From Phytophthora quininea (Eukaryota > Oomycota > Peronosporomycetes > Peronosporales > Peronosporaceae), in assembly GCA_011947345.1 (NCBI GenBank), contig JAAVTG010000084.1:1-45931 (forward strand): DNA of 45,931 nucleotides, written 5' to 3'. The position numbers were made by a program, and so were the translations under genes. Under the pieces are notes generated by a model. It was not told where the DNA came from. It searched no databases and saw only the letters and a list, made by a program, of their open reading frames with translations. This document shows positions 34,254 to 44,141 of this stretch, one piece after another; the stretch's first letter is position 1, and each line of letters starts with the position of its first letter.

Positions 34254-35439
34254 TCACGCAGCCGTGGCTCCCGGTACGGCAGTTCCGTCTTCACTTGCAA
34301 CGAGCTTGGCCGCAGATGCTGTCTCTTCGGGTGCGTCGAGTTTGCTGCCGGGGTCGCTTCAACAGCAGCGTCGGCAGTCTCTTCAGCAGTGGTGTCTTCC
34401 GGTTTGTCAGGGTTGTCGTCCTTAGCGTTGTCGGACTTCTCGTCCTTGGCGATGTCGACCGCAGCATCGCCAACCTCCTCACCGTTGGCGGTGGCCTCGT
34501 CCGTTGTGTCAACGTTGCCGTCCTCAGTGACTTCGGCCGATGCGTCTCCAATCTCCACCCCATCGTCGCCATCGACGGTGGTCTCTTCGACTGCTTCCAC
34601 ATCCACATTGTCGGTGGCCACGTCCTCAGTCGTGTCGTTGTTTTCGGCGGCAGTGTCGTCCTTTGGCTCTTTCGGGGCCTCTCCACTCTCCTCCACATCT
34701 TCAACAGACTCGGTGTCAACATCGTCCGCAATTTCAGCGACCTCCCCGTGGCCTCTTTCTGCTGCTCCTCCGTCTTGGTCTTCTTAGCCACGTGCTCGTC
34801 TTCCATCTCCATGTCGTCTCGATCCTGCCGCTTCTTCGACTCGTCCTGGTTGTCCTCATCTTCGGGCATCTCCACATCATCAGCGGCAACTTCAACTTGC
34901 TCTTCAGCTCCATCTTCAGGCTTCGTCTCGTGCTCGTCGTCGCCCTCGGGCGTCTCGACTGCCTTCAGGTCCAGCGCCACCATCCTGCGCACGAACTCCT
35001 CGAGCTTGTCCGCCTTGGTGCTGCCAAAGTCGCCCACGGACTTGCCGGCCCGGTAGACGCGCACCAGCGGGAAGTGGTCCACCGCCTCCACCTCGCAGAG
35101 CGTCTCGAGCTTGCCGGCGTCCACCTTGACGAACGTGGCGTCCGTCTTGAGCTCCTCGGCCAGCGCGGCCATCGACGGCTCCACCAGCCTGCAACCAGTG
35201 TCCCAGGACGCCGTGAACCAGGCCACCACCGGCACATTGGCCGTGTCGACAGTTGAGCGGAAGTTGTCGGTCGACGTGGCGCTGAGCATGCTGTAGTCTT
35301 TGGCGGTGGTGGTTGGACTGTTGAACTGCTGGGCTTGTGCTCGACGTGAGAAGTTGGAGAATGAAGCTGCTCGAGATTTTGTTGCAGTTCTGGAGGCGGT
35401 CGCCAGCGCTTGCCGAACTGAGTGCGTTGCCCCAGCCAT
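34254..35439 (-). CDS. Thioredoxin-fold protein with one-Cys active site and long acidic tail
   Basis: ATG 35439 gives an Arg/Ser/Ala-rich leader (SVRQALATASRTATKSRAAS), probably a mitochondrial presequence. A thioredoxin domain follows (about residues 55-160): VPVVAWFTASWDTGCRLVEP, FVKVDAGKLETLCEVEAVDH, FPLVRVYRAGKSV. Where thioredoxin has WCGPC, this protein has WDTGC, so the first Cys is lost and normal dithiol exchange is unlikely. The C-terminal half is mostly Asp, Glu, Thr and Ala, with a basic KKRQDRDDMEME and HVAKKTKTEE patch. The acidic frame is kept only if one base is restored at 34744-34747 and at 34350-34353 (both four-base runs). The tail then ends ATAA at TGA 34256-34254. Total is about 395 aa. 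The tail's role is unknown. Confidence 0.75.
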
Positions 35440-35846
35440 ACACAGCGCAAGTCAACGCTCCTTGCCGCCAGCTGCCGCAAGGGTCTCCTGCTGCTTCCGT
35501 ATTTCTGTTGGCCTAAAGGGCAAGTTGCCCTTCCGTGCTTTTCGGCGGCGCGAAAATGAGGCCACGACTCGCTATGTGATGTTCATGCTGCTGCGGCTCA
35601 CGCGTTGAGCCGTGCAGCTGCATTCCACCGCGTAGTCAAAGCCAAACACGGCCAAAGCCCAACGGGGACGAGAGGCATCTTTTCACAGTTTGCGTTGTGC
35701 TGTGTTGCTGTGTAAAACTCGCTTGACCCTCATGGAGCGACTGGCACCCTGTTCTTCAGATAAAATAGTGTGTGTATTGCTGTGGGTAAATAAGCGCCAA
35801 GATGCAGCAAGCTAAGCTGTTGCAACGTAGTCTACCAGGCCGACCA
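35440..35846. other. Gene-free spacer
   Basis: No coding sequence could be supported. It lies upstream of the thioredoxin-fold gene and downstream of the next minus-strand gene, so it should contain the former's promoter. No clear TATA or initiator was recognised. Confidence 0.4.
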
Positions 35847-36539
35847 TTAGGACGGTCTGCTTCTCTTGGACGGCGACGGGGCCGTGATGCGGTCCTCCGG
35901 GTGGAGTCGGCGCTCCTCGTCCTGCAATTCTAAGATGCGCTTTCCCTTATACAGCGCCTTGACCGCACAGCCAGACGACAGACTCGCACTGCGGTGCAGT
36001 AGCGGACTGTTACAGGGGTTCTCGCTGGGTCGCTCGAGTATCCGCTGTCTCGCGGAACCGACTGCAGCAGCGAAGACTCATCGCTAAAACTGCGCACCCT
36101 CAGCGCGGCGCTAACTGCGGGCGGCGGCACCGTGGTGTCTATTGCCGGGACGTGCCAAGACTCGGGCAGCTTCCGCTTGCCGCCGCACACCGTTCTCGGC
36201 GTCGGGGAGTCCCCTCGTGGTGGTCGCTGGCCTCACGACCGAGTTGCCGTCCAGATCGTGTCGTCTCGGACTGATGTTGCTGGTCTTTTGACGCAGACGG
36301 TGGTGCAGCTTCTGCGTGGGGGTGCAGGGCTTGACGCCCGCCAGAGCGGCCCCTCCTGGAACCTGTGGCCGACACTGACCGGCAGCGGCCGAGCAATGGG
36401 CAGCAGCGACATGTTCATCTGCACGAAGCTCCACGTCGAGCTGCCGCTGTTGGGCGGCGTCTGGACGACGGACTCGTTGGCGCAGAGCTCCATGAGCTTC
36501 TCTTCGCTCAGTCTGCTGGCGTTCTCCATGATGTCGATC
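35847..36539 (-). CDS. Unknown Ser/Pro-rich basic protein, about 231 aa
   Basis: ATG at 36539 opens a frame (MENASRLSEEKLMELCANES). It becomes a continuous protein to TAA 35849-35847 only if one base is restored at each of three short runs (36350-36353, 36211-36214 and 36054-36055). The restored frames share one style of composition: PTPRTVCGGKRKLPESWHVP, VRSFSDESSLLQSV, then KALYKGKRILELQDEERRLH and SPSKRSRPS at the end. The many SP/TP sites and basic clusters suggest a phosphorylated nuclear protein (inference). No domain was recognised. Three frameshifts also fit a decaying gene, but all are single-base losses in runs, like those in its neighbours. Confidence 0.5.
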
Positions 36540-36947
36540 GCTGGGGGACATGACGAACCTGCGGTGAGTTCCGGAGTGGATTTACGAAGAATAATACTAA
36601 TAGACATGGGTACCAGAGGAAGCACGGTGCGGCTTTCCAAGCTCAAGCGTCCGGAAATCAGGTGAGGGCCACGAGCATGAAAGGCGGCCAAGAGGGAGGA
36701 GGCTGTCTAGGTGGAGGTAGGCACGAGCTGGCGGACGACGGCGAGGCGGCGATAAGAGGAATGTCTCCTCTGGAGCTGCGGAGCTGCGCTTCTGGGGGAC
36801 GTCGGGCTAAAATTGGCGGCCGCTTTTACTCGGCGAGAAGCGCTTTTAGCGATCTCGCTACGGATTAGCGGCGACTTCAAGAACGCGGTCCAAGAAGCAG
36901 GAAAGCAGCACCAGGCTTTGGCTGCTGCTGGAGCACGCCATATATAT
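36540..36947. other. Spacer between divergent genes, ending in a TA-rich palindrome
   Basis: No gene is supported. A perfect palindrome, GCCATATATATATGGC, lies at 36937-36952 and overlaps the ATG of the tentative next gene. It may act as a TATA element or simply be repeat sequence. Confidence 0.35.
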
Positions 36948-37186
36948 ATGGCCGTTGACGCGCCACAGAAAGCCCTGGGGCGGAAGTTTTCGTAGGTTTC
37001 AATGGCACCGTCGTGTGGCGTGATCTCGGAATGTCCATGACGGCCTCAGTGGCGGCGGGATTCTCAGGAAACGAATGCAAGTACGAACTGCCAGTGGAGG
37101 AAGCTGCTGCGGTTGCTACGCTAGCAGAGAAGGCAGGTCTTCTGATGCCTCACGCCCTAAAGTTCAGGAGTCGCCATCTACGGCGG
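36948..37186 (+). CDS. Tentative first exon of an unknown gene
   Basis: ATG 36948 starts MAVDAPQKALG. With one base restored in the GGGG at 36977-36980 it continues as AEVFVGFNGTVVWRDLGMSM, ELPVEEAAAVATLAEKAGLL and KFRSRHLRR, then reaches a good donor, CGG|GTAAGT, at 37187. A CCACAG acceptor lies near 37240. The following exon is uncertain, because the frame that suits the exon phase stops quickly while another frame (AEYKEALIARCVAFANWHTT) looks more protein-like. Family unknown. Confidence 0.3.
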
Positions 37187-37240
37187 GTAAGTAGCACTTG
37201 ATCTCGCGGTCGCGGTGGCAACACGCTCTTGACCCACAGC

Positions 37241-37764
37241 TCGCGAGCAGAGTATAAGGAGGCTCTTATCGCGCGCTGCGTCGCGTTCGCAAACTGGCAC
37301 ACGACGTGGGGAGGGGAACTATTTCCGACACCGTCCAGCAGCATAAGAAACCTCGCCACATTCGGCACAGAAATCATTTCCTCACCTCCGTTGCAGCTCT
37401 GGCACCGCCACGCCTCGCACTGAAAAGCGCTCCGCCGCAACAACCTGCGCCGACGGATACTTTGTCGTCGCTAGTCAAGTCAAGAATCGTGGGAACGGGG
37501 TCGACTCACCATCGCTGCCCAGCCCAGTCGCTCAACGGCTTCTCAGTGAGCCCGGCCGCGCCACGGCCAGGGAGCGGCTCACTCGACCAAACGCAAGCCC
37601 ACTCGGTACAAGTCCGAACGGAGGCAACAATGCATACTTGTCGTTCAATTGCCTTTTTGTAGACCCTTCGCAATATCCTCCAATCACAGCCCCGTCGCAA
37701 CAATCCTACAGCCCAAATACGATTCAGATCGGAATTGAAGCTACAGAGTGAAACCCCCAAGACC
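37241..37764. other. Unassigned region upstream of the NTF2-like gene
   Basis: Open frames occur on both strands, but none has a recognisable domain. A minus-strand frame near 37443-37150 contains CEAWRCQSC and a plus-strand frame at 37229-37423 contains CVAFANWHTTWGGELF. Either may be part of a gene too damaged to model here. Confidence 0.3.
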
Positions 37765-38225
37765 ATGGCAGACATCTCGGCGATCATCAACGTGGTCAAC
37801 ACGTTCGCGCTGTCCTACTCGCTCGAGGACGGCGACAAGTCGGTCAAGAGCCTGCTGGCGCTCTTCGCCGAGGACGCGACCTTCTTCGAGGAGCTGGTGG
37901 GCGGCGCCTGCTCGGGCAAGGGCGAGATCGAGGCGGCCCTCAAGGAGCTGGTGGCGCTCAAGTTCCTGGCTGACACGCGCCACCTGCCGAGCGGCCACGT
38001 GGTGACGCTCAAGGACAGCGAGCACGCGGTCGTGACGAGCCACTCGACGGTCTTCTGGAAGTGCACGCCCGTCATGGTGGTCAAGTGGACGGACGAGCTG
38101 GTCAAGCAGGAGGGCCAGTGGCTCTTCCAGAAGCGGGCGGCCGACGCCGTGCAGAAGAACCTCGAGATGATCGGGAGATGCAGCTGCGCGGCAAGAAGCA
38201 GTACTCCCACAAGGACGAGAACTAG
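37765..38225 (+). CDS. NTF2-like/SnoaL-type fold protein
   Basis: This intronless gene encodes about 153 aa. The layout follows the NTF2-like cone fold: an N-terminal helix (IINVVNTFALSYSLEDGD), LLALFAEDATFFEEL, CSGKGEIEAALKELV, then beta strands ending VVTSHSTVFWKCTPVMVVKW and GQWLFQKR. Such proteins bind or isomerise small molecules or act as association domains; the ligand here is unknown. The end needs one base in the GGG at 38173-38175. The protein then ends MQLRGKKQYSHKDEN with TAG at 38223-38225, whereas the raw frame runs on into low-quality sequence. The codons are strongly GC-biased at third positions, suggesting high expression. An AATAAA lies at 38336. Confidence 0.7.
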
Positions 38226-38335
38226 GACGACACTACTTAAGACCCAGAGGGAGGCCACGTGGCAGGAGCGAAGACGACAAAAACATCATAGAAACACACC
38301 AGACCTCGTTGCTTGTAGACGTTTGACTCTGCTGA

Positions 38336-38341
38336 AATAAA
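38336..38341 (+). terminator. AATAAA polyadenylation signal
   Basis: AATAAA lies about 110 bp after the NTF2-like stop codon and 97 bp before the next start codon. Confidence 0.4.
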
Positions 38342-38437
38342 AAGACAAGTGCGGTCAAAGAGCTGTGGGGTAGTTGATCCATGCTGCCTGCTAATCGGGA
38401 GGAGGCTTCTTCGAGCGGTCGCGGGTTGCTATTAGCC

Positions 38438-39696
38438 ATGGGTGGGGCCGCGTCGGAGCTGCGTGGGGAGATCCACACGCACGTGTTGATTGTACAGCAC
38501 TATCCTGCCTTCCTGGAGCCTGTCCTGGCAGGTAGGCACTCGTCTTTGAAGATGCTGTTGTCTCAATCTGATGTACACCTTGTTCAGCGGTGCAGTATTT
38601 CCTCCATACAGCCGAGACGGGGAAGGCACAAACCGCGAGAACCCGCTGGAAGAGATCTCCATGGACGTCGTTATCACGAACAAGAAGATCTTTGAGGAGG
38701 CATCCACCGAAGTGGAGCTGCTCGTCGAGAACGCAGCAGTCACAGAAGCTCTCTTACATGCTGTCCGAAGTTACCGTCAATTGGAGCTGTCGCCGGATAT
38801 CGACACCTTCAAACGCTGGTACGATCCTCCATGGCGCAAGAACAAGCCCATGCCCAAGTTCGTTGTCGTCCCACCCGATGAAGTCGCTCGCTTCAGGATC
38901 GCTGTGTTGCGAACGAGTATTCGCTGTCTTCGAATCATGATGTTCTGCGCGGACGGGAGGAAGCAGCTTGAAGATTTTGGCGGACCGGTGTTGCTGAATC
39001 AAGTAGTCGTGGATAATCCACTGGACGACTTTGTCAAGAACGACGTGAAAGCCATCTTCTCCGCGGTTTATGGCGGCGACAATGCTGTCCGGCGCATCGT
39101 AATCAGCAACATCCCCACTGTGGTCGAGATGATGAAGGAAAACCACGAGAGCGCGATCGTTCAGCTTGCTGGAGTGCGACGAATTTGTTCATTGCTGGCG
39201 GATGTCCAAGCTCGCCAATACTCGCCCTCGCAATCTCCAACTCGCACTGCCATCCCAAGCAACCAGCAACAAGAAGGTCTTGACCAAAACCGAAATGACG
39301 TGGTCGAACAAGAACGCTTGACGCTTTTCGCCGAGATCGACACCTTCGCAGTGGCAACACTGGTCACAAACACGCTGAACAAATTCGACGTCGACAAGTA
39401 TCTGAGCTTGTACGTCCACGTGTGCCGCTTTATCTCGTTCATCGCCATCGAAGGTAAACTCTGAACTGGAAGTGTTGACTGTAAGATTTCTAGCTTCGTT
39501 TGGTTGATCACTCTTGCCATTGCTTTTAGAGCGTAATGCCAAGCTGGTGGGCCAGACTGGAGGCATTGAAGGGTCCATTCGCTTGCTGTTCAAGGCGCGT
39601 GAGATGCAACGTGAGAAAAGGCTGCCGAGAAGGCTGAAGCTGAACGACAAGCACGAGCCGCCAGCGTACCTGAAGGCTCCGAATGGATGGCAGTGA
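38438..39696 (+). CDS. Armadillo-like helical protein with probable N-myristoylation
   Basis: Exons 38438-38531, 38596-39453 and 39530-39696 give 372 aa (introns 64 and 76 bp). The frame is clean across both junctions. The N-terminus MGGAASELRG fits an N-myristoylation signal (Gly2, Ser6). The body is alpha-helical with hydrophobic spacing like armadillo or HEAT repeats: FRIAVLRTSIRCLRIMMFCA, GRKQLEDFGGPVLLNQVVVD, NIPTVVEMMKENHESAIVQL, KYLSLYVHVCRFISFIAIEG. A membrane-attached scaffold is likely (inference). The stop at 39694 may be premature: another helical frame with the same style begins at 39683, overlapping it. Confidence 0.7.
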
Positions 39697-40024
39697 TGGA
39701 AAAGAAAAGACACCGCCCCCACCTCCTGTCGACGCGTCAGGGCAGGCCGCCTCTCTTGCTTCTCTTGCGGTTGTTGACTTTACGCCAACAGAGATTGGAC
39801 AGCAAGCGTTGTGGGCTCTTGACTTGCTCGCTACGCTTGACTTTAATGTCTCCATGATGAAGCTCCACCGGTTAAAATATGTGCTGGAAGAAATTCGCTT
39901 GGACCCGGACGGGAAAGAGCTCGGAGCAGCGCTGATCCTCACTCGAAGGCTGCGGCTTATCCGATGGGATCAAGTTGGAGCGCCATCACCTGTGCAAGCA
40001 AAACACAGGGCACAGCAAACATAA
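39683..40024 (+). CDS. Likely C-terminal continuation of the armadillo-like gene
   Basis: This 113-codon frame overlaps the preceding stop by 14 bp. It opens with a Pro-rich linker (EKTPPPPPVDASG), then gives armadillo-like helices IGQQALWALDLLATLDFNVS and LHRLKYVLEEIRLDPDGKEL. It is more likely the end of the previous protein after a frame change around 39675-39694 than a separate gene. One extra base or two lost bases would be needed, unlike the single losses elsewhere. Confidence 0.45.
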   Translation: MDGSDGKEKTPPPPPVDASGQAASLASLAVVDFTPTEIGQQALWALDLLATLDFNVSMMKLHRLKYVLEEIRLDPDGKELGAALILTRRLRLIRWDQVGAPSPVQAKHRAQQT

Positions 40025-40108
40025 CATTATCATTACAATTCAAAACAATGTGAGATTCAGGGGCGATTAGACACCAGCACACGGGAAAAGGGGTCAAGGG
40101 ACCTCGGT

Positions 40109-43100
40109 CTACGACGAAAGCGCCGATACGGTAGCGAGAGCTTCTTTATCCGCAGCCGTAAGCTCCGGCATGATAGCTTGGAGCAAGTTCGCGTTGGCAG
40201 TGACGCTCTGCAGCGCTTGAGGGATCGCTCCCTACAATGTGGTGGCAAAAAACACTAGTGAGATCGGAAAAACGACAAGCACCAAGCTGATCTTCGTACC
40301 TTCAGGTCTACCTCGTTCAGCGGGTCGAAATAAGCCTCAAACTCTTCCTCAACCTCTTCGCCCTGAAGAGCCTCAACTCCATTAACACCACCATCAGCCT
40401 CCAAGCGGTCTGATAAAAGTTCATAATCTTCTGTAAACATAAAGCATAATACGTTAGTCAGGCCTCAAGGCGACATCGCACAAGCTGTAACAGTACCGGC
40501 AGGCGCAAAAACGGATGAGGAAGCACCACCTTGGCCAGCGCCCTCGTCGTCACCCTCGCCATCAGACGAATCGTCATCTGAGGATTCCCACTCCTCTTCT
40601 TCTTCTGCCAAGTTCGACATCGTCTTCGCGAGGATAACAACAAACTTTGTCAGGAAGTGCACGGTGGTGTACTGCGTCTTGGCGCCCGAAGGCATGCTAC
40701 GAGCCTTCGACCGCGTCTGAATGCCCTTCGCCGAAGAGTCAGCGTTCGCCAAGTCTACGGGGCTTCCGGTCACAGTAATGGCATTGATGCGGGGTCGTTC
40801 CACTCGACAACCTTCAGCAAAGCGCTCATGGTCACCTTAATGCAGTAAAGACCATAAAAGTCCTGCTGCTTCTCGATCCATGTGCGGAACACAAACGTGA
40901 GCATGTTCGGGGCCTGGTTCTGGCCTGCAGGCGCAGCCGGAGGAGGCAATTGCTCCAGCACATTCAAAATCTCAGCGCCATGGGAGTGGACAAGGCGAGC
41001 AAACACCATGCACAAGGATTGCACCAGCGACGGAAGGTCCGTGGCGGCGAGTCGAGCGCACACAGCACTGAGGATTGACTGCACCGTGGCGGTCGGCAAA
41101 GCGGGGCCCAGCTTCAGCAGAATCTGCGTGATTAATCCGCCGACGCAGGTAGCGCTTGCATCCGAGTTAGACGGCGACAGAAGTTTCGCAGAGACAGCCA
41201 GCGTCGTGTCAACGCCATTCGTGCCCAATGCGGTTGTGTATCCCGCAAGAGACTCGACGGCAAACATCACAAGCCACTTCAAGCACTCCGAGCCCGAGTT
41301 AAGCACCTTCTCGTCTTCGACCGAGTCGAGCACCGTCACAAGTGGCTCAAACGTCAGCTGAACAATCTGAGCACCAAGCTGCTGGGCCGTTGGGTTGGCG
41401 CCGCCGTTTGCAGAGGCCCCGCTGGTGGCGAAAGAATGCCGCAGCAAAGTCTTGAGGATGGCGATAGCACTAGTAGCGGTGTAAATGCCGTTTCCAGCAC
41501 TACTCAGGTCCGTGACACTTTGAACCAGCATTGATCGGACTGCCGGCAAAACTTGCTCGTGGAGTTTAGCCGTGATAGCCACGTCATCCAACTGCAGGAG
41601 CGCTCCAAACGCACCGTCAATCAGTTCCGAGATAAGAGGGTCATTCAGGTTCTGTCCCCAGTGGTGCAGGAAGCAGGCAACAACGCGGTGTGCCGACTCC
41701 AGTCCAAGCTTTTCGGTCTCCTGGAGCACCACCACAAGCGTCTCGAGGGCGATGTGAAGCGTTTCGTGTGTGGACTGCTCCGCCAGATTGGTCAGTCGAT
41801 CGATGATAATCACGCTAGTTTCAGGAAGGCGGGCCTTGCCAGAGTCGTTGCGGATAATAGCACCGATAGCTCGGCAAGCGTACATACGAACGGGGAGAAC
41901 CTGGCCTTGCTCCAGGCCAGAAATCGCCACTTGGAGGAACGCATCCAGCATCTCCTGGTTCATCCCCTTGGCAAGTCGGCTCGCACACCACAACGCCCTT
42001 GCTCGCAGGTAAATCTCCTGGCTGCCAGCGTTCATCACCTTGAACAGTGTTTGCAAAAACGCTGAGAGGTCGAGCAGCTGAGAGATGTCGGCAGCGTTCT
42101 TGCTGATGGCATCCAGCGTCGAAGTAGCCAAACAGCCCACAACCAGCAGCGCAGCTTCCTGCAGTCGCCAGTTGTTGGGGTTTTCAGCCTTCAGACGGCG
42201 CTGAGCAGCATCGAGCGCAGCAACAACAGCCTTACGCCCCAACACAGCCTCCAGCTCAGTGATCAGGTCAGTCGCTGCATTGCGCACGTTGTAGGCAAGA
42301 CTCTCGTCGTCCTCGTCCGCCACGTACTTGTTCGGGTCCTCTTCCCACGACTCCATCTGGCTCACCGTGATCTGCATGTAGCCGATCATCACGTATACAA
42401 AGTCTGCCAGTCCACTGAGGATTAGTTGGCGAGTCTTCTTCGTCGGCGCCTGGATGGCACCGCGCACGAACTCAAAGGCCGCCACAACCACAGCGCTACG
42501 TCCAACCACGGCACCTTCTCCATCACTGTCGTATCCTTCCTCTTCTTCAGCAGCGTTCAACACAATGTCGCGCTCGTAGCCTTCGCTGTCGCTCACCAGC
42601 AACCCGTAAACCTGCGGCATGATCTGCGGCATCAGATCCGTCATCTCCTTGGGCCATTCGCGCACAAAGCTGGCCAGCGTGTTCAAGATCTGGATCTTGA
42701 TCGAGTAGTCCTTGACACTTTGCACCGGTAACGCCAACTGCTCCAGGAACAGCGCGATCCACTGCGTCATGTTCTCTTGCAGCAGCTGCATGGCCGTCCC
42801 ATTGCCCACCTGCGCTTCCATCCCCACCATCAGCAGACTGCTCTGCACGATGCGAGCGATCCTGGAGCGCGTGCTCGCCGGGAACTCGTTGGTGAGCACA
42901 AACACTCGGCGCAGATGAGGGAACACGGATGCCACAAGCTCGCAGCAGTTGTCGCTGGAGAAGTGGCCGCCCGCGAGCGACAGGAACCGCACGGCAAAGT
43001 CGATGCGCAGCTTGTCCTGGCCGGAGATCATGGCCATGATGGCCGGCAAGATATCGGTCCATTGGTCGGGCCAGTCGCGCTCGAAGATGGCCGCGAGGAT

Positions 43101-43453
43101 GAGGCACAGCGCGGTCTGCAGCTTGGAGTTGCTGAAGAGCTCCAGCCGCTGCTGCAGTGCCAGCACCAGCGCCTGCTTCACGTGCTGCTTCTCCTGCTCG
43201 GGCACCATGTAGCCGCTGGCATTGGCGGCGGCGTCCTCCTCCGCTCCGAGCACCCAGTAGGACGTCACGAGCTTCTTGAGCAGGAGACAGGCCAGTTGGC
43301 GCTGCGTCTCCGCGGCCTCGGGCGAGAACAAGAACTCCCCAGCTGCAGAGCGAAGCCTGGCGTACGCAGCAGCTCGGTGAGACGCGCTTCGCTCTGCGCG
43401 CGCACGTCCGAGGCGGCCGAGAGAGAGCCCTCCAGTAGCTGCACGAGCTCCAT
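40109..43453 (-). CDS. IPO9: Importin-9 / Kap114-type karyopherin beta
   Basis: Three exons, 43453-40497, 40430-40300 and 40231-40109, have introns of 66 and 68 bp. ATG 43453 (MELVQLLEGSLSAASDVRAQ) begins the importin-beta N-terminal domain. HEAT repeats run through the protein (TQRQLACLLLKKLVTSYW, LCLILAAIFERDWPDQWTDI, TLASFVREWPKEMTDLMPQI). Near the end is the importin-9 acidic loop (NLAEEEEEWESSDDDSSDGE). The family's short helical C-terminus follows (DPLNEVDLKGAIPQALQSV ... LTAADKEALATVSALSS). Importin-9 carries histones, actin and ribosomal proteins into the nucleus. Two single-base losses break the frame, at 43337-43340 and 40791-40794. Both restored joints match the family (PGFALQL-GEFLFSPE; VEWNDP-RINAITVTGS). 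Total is about 1047 aa. Confidence 0.9.
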
Positions 43454-44086
43454 TATCTTTCCCGCGCTTTTCCGATGAGTGGATGGGGGATTCAGATGTA
43501 GCCATTAGTCGAAACAGATGGCTACATTTTGATACTGGAGGACACATCCTCACTGCTTCGATGCGGCGGCCTTCATGGACTCTATTGGCACGACCTGAAG
43601 CGGAGGAATGCAACGGAGGCTTCCACATTCCTCCATCGTGAAAGCCGACGCCGCCTGCATCACGCGCTCGCTCCTCCCCAAAGCCTGCAGCTGCCCTTCG
43701 GCGGTGGCGATCGGATCCTGTCCTCACAATTGGAGAACCGGCTCAAGCTCCAACAGCTCACGCCAGCCACCAACCTCCTCGCGGCTTCGACTCCGGCGCC
43801 GATCAGCTCTCGTCTACCGCGCACAGCAGCGATCCAGGCTCGGCGCAGGCAAAGTGACAATGGCCGATCCGCCGCCGCCATTGGGGGCTCGGCGTCGTGC
43901 AAAGAGCTTGGTCCTCGAGGTCCAAAACTTGCCGCTGTTGCAGCGTTCGCGGCTCGTAACGTCACCTTTGCAACGTCACTGCCCGCGCATAGCCCGGACG
44001 GGTTCATTAAATCCCTCGCGTTTGATTGGATCAGCGTGACGAGCATCATTGCCCATCACCCAATTTTGGCCCGGATGGTTTCGGTC
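43454..44086. other. Divergent promoter region between importin-9 and the SulP gene
   Basis: This holds a 633-bp spacer. The open frame at 43529-44128 lacks any domain and spans the initiator, so I treat it as noncoding. CCACTCATCGG on the minus strand, about 20-30 bp before the importin-9 ATG, is a weak initiator candidate. Confidence 0.45.
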
Positions 44087-44101
44087 GCTCATTCCCCAAC
44101 T
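44087..44101 (+). promoter_or_regulatory. Oomycete initiator element
   Basis: GCTCATTCCCCAACT agrees with the oomycete Inr (GCTCATTYYNCAWTTT) through the core and the CA. It lies 55 bp before ATG 44142, the spacing expected of a transcription start, and helps choose that start codon. Confidence 0.65.
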
Positions 44102-44141
44102 GGAGCTCGCGGACACTCGTCGACCTGAGCTGCTGCTGCTG

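Noticed and set aside
43529..44128. 199-codon plus-strand open frame between importin-9 and SulP
   Set aside because: No domain or coding-like composition, and it runs across the SulP initiator and start. A chance frame in GC-rich promoter DNA.
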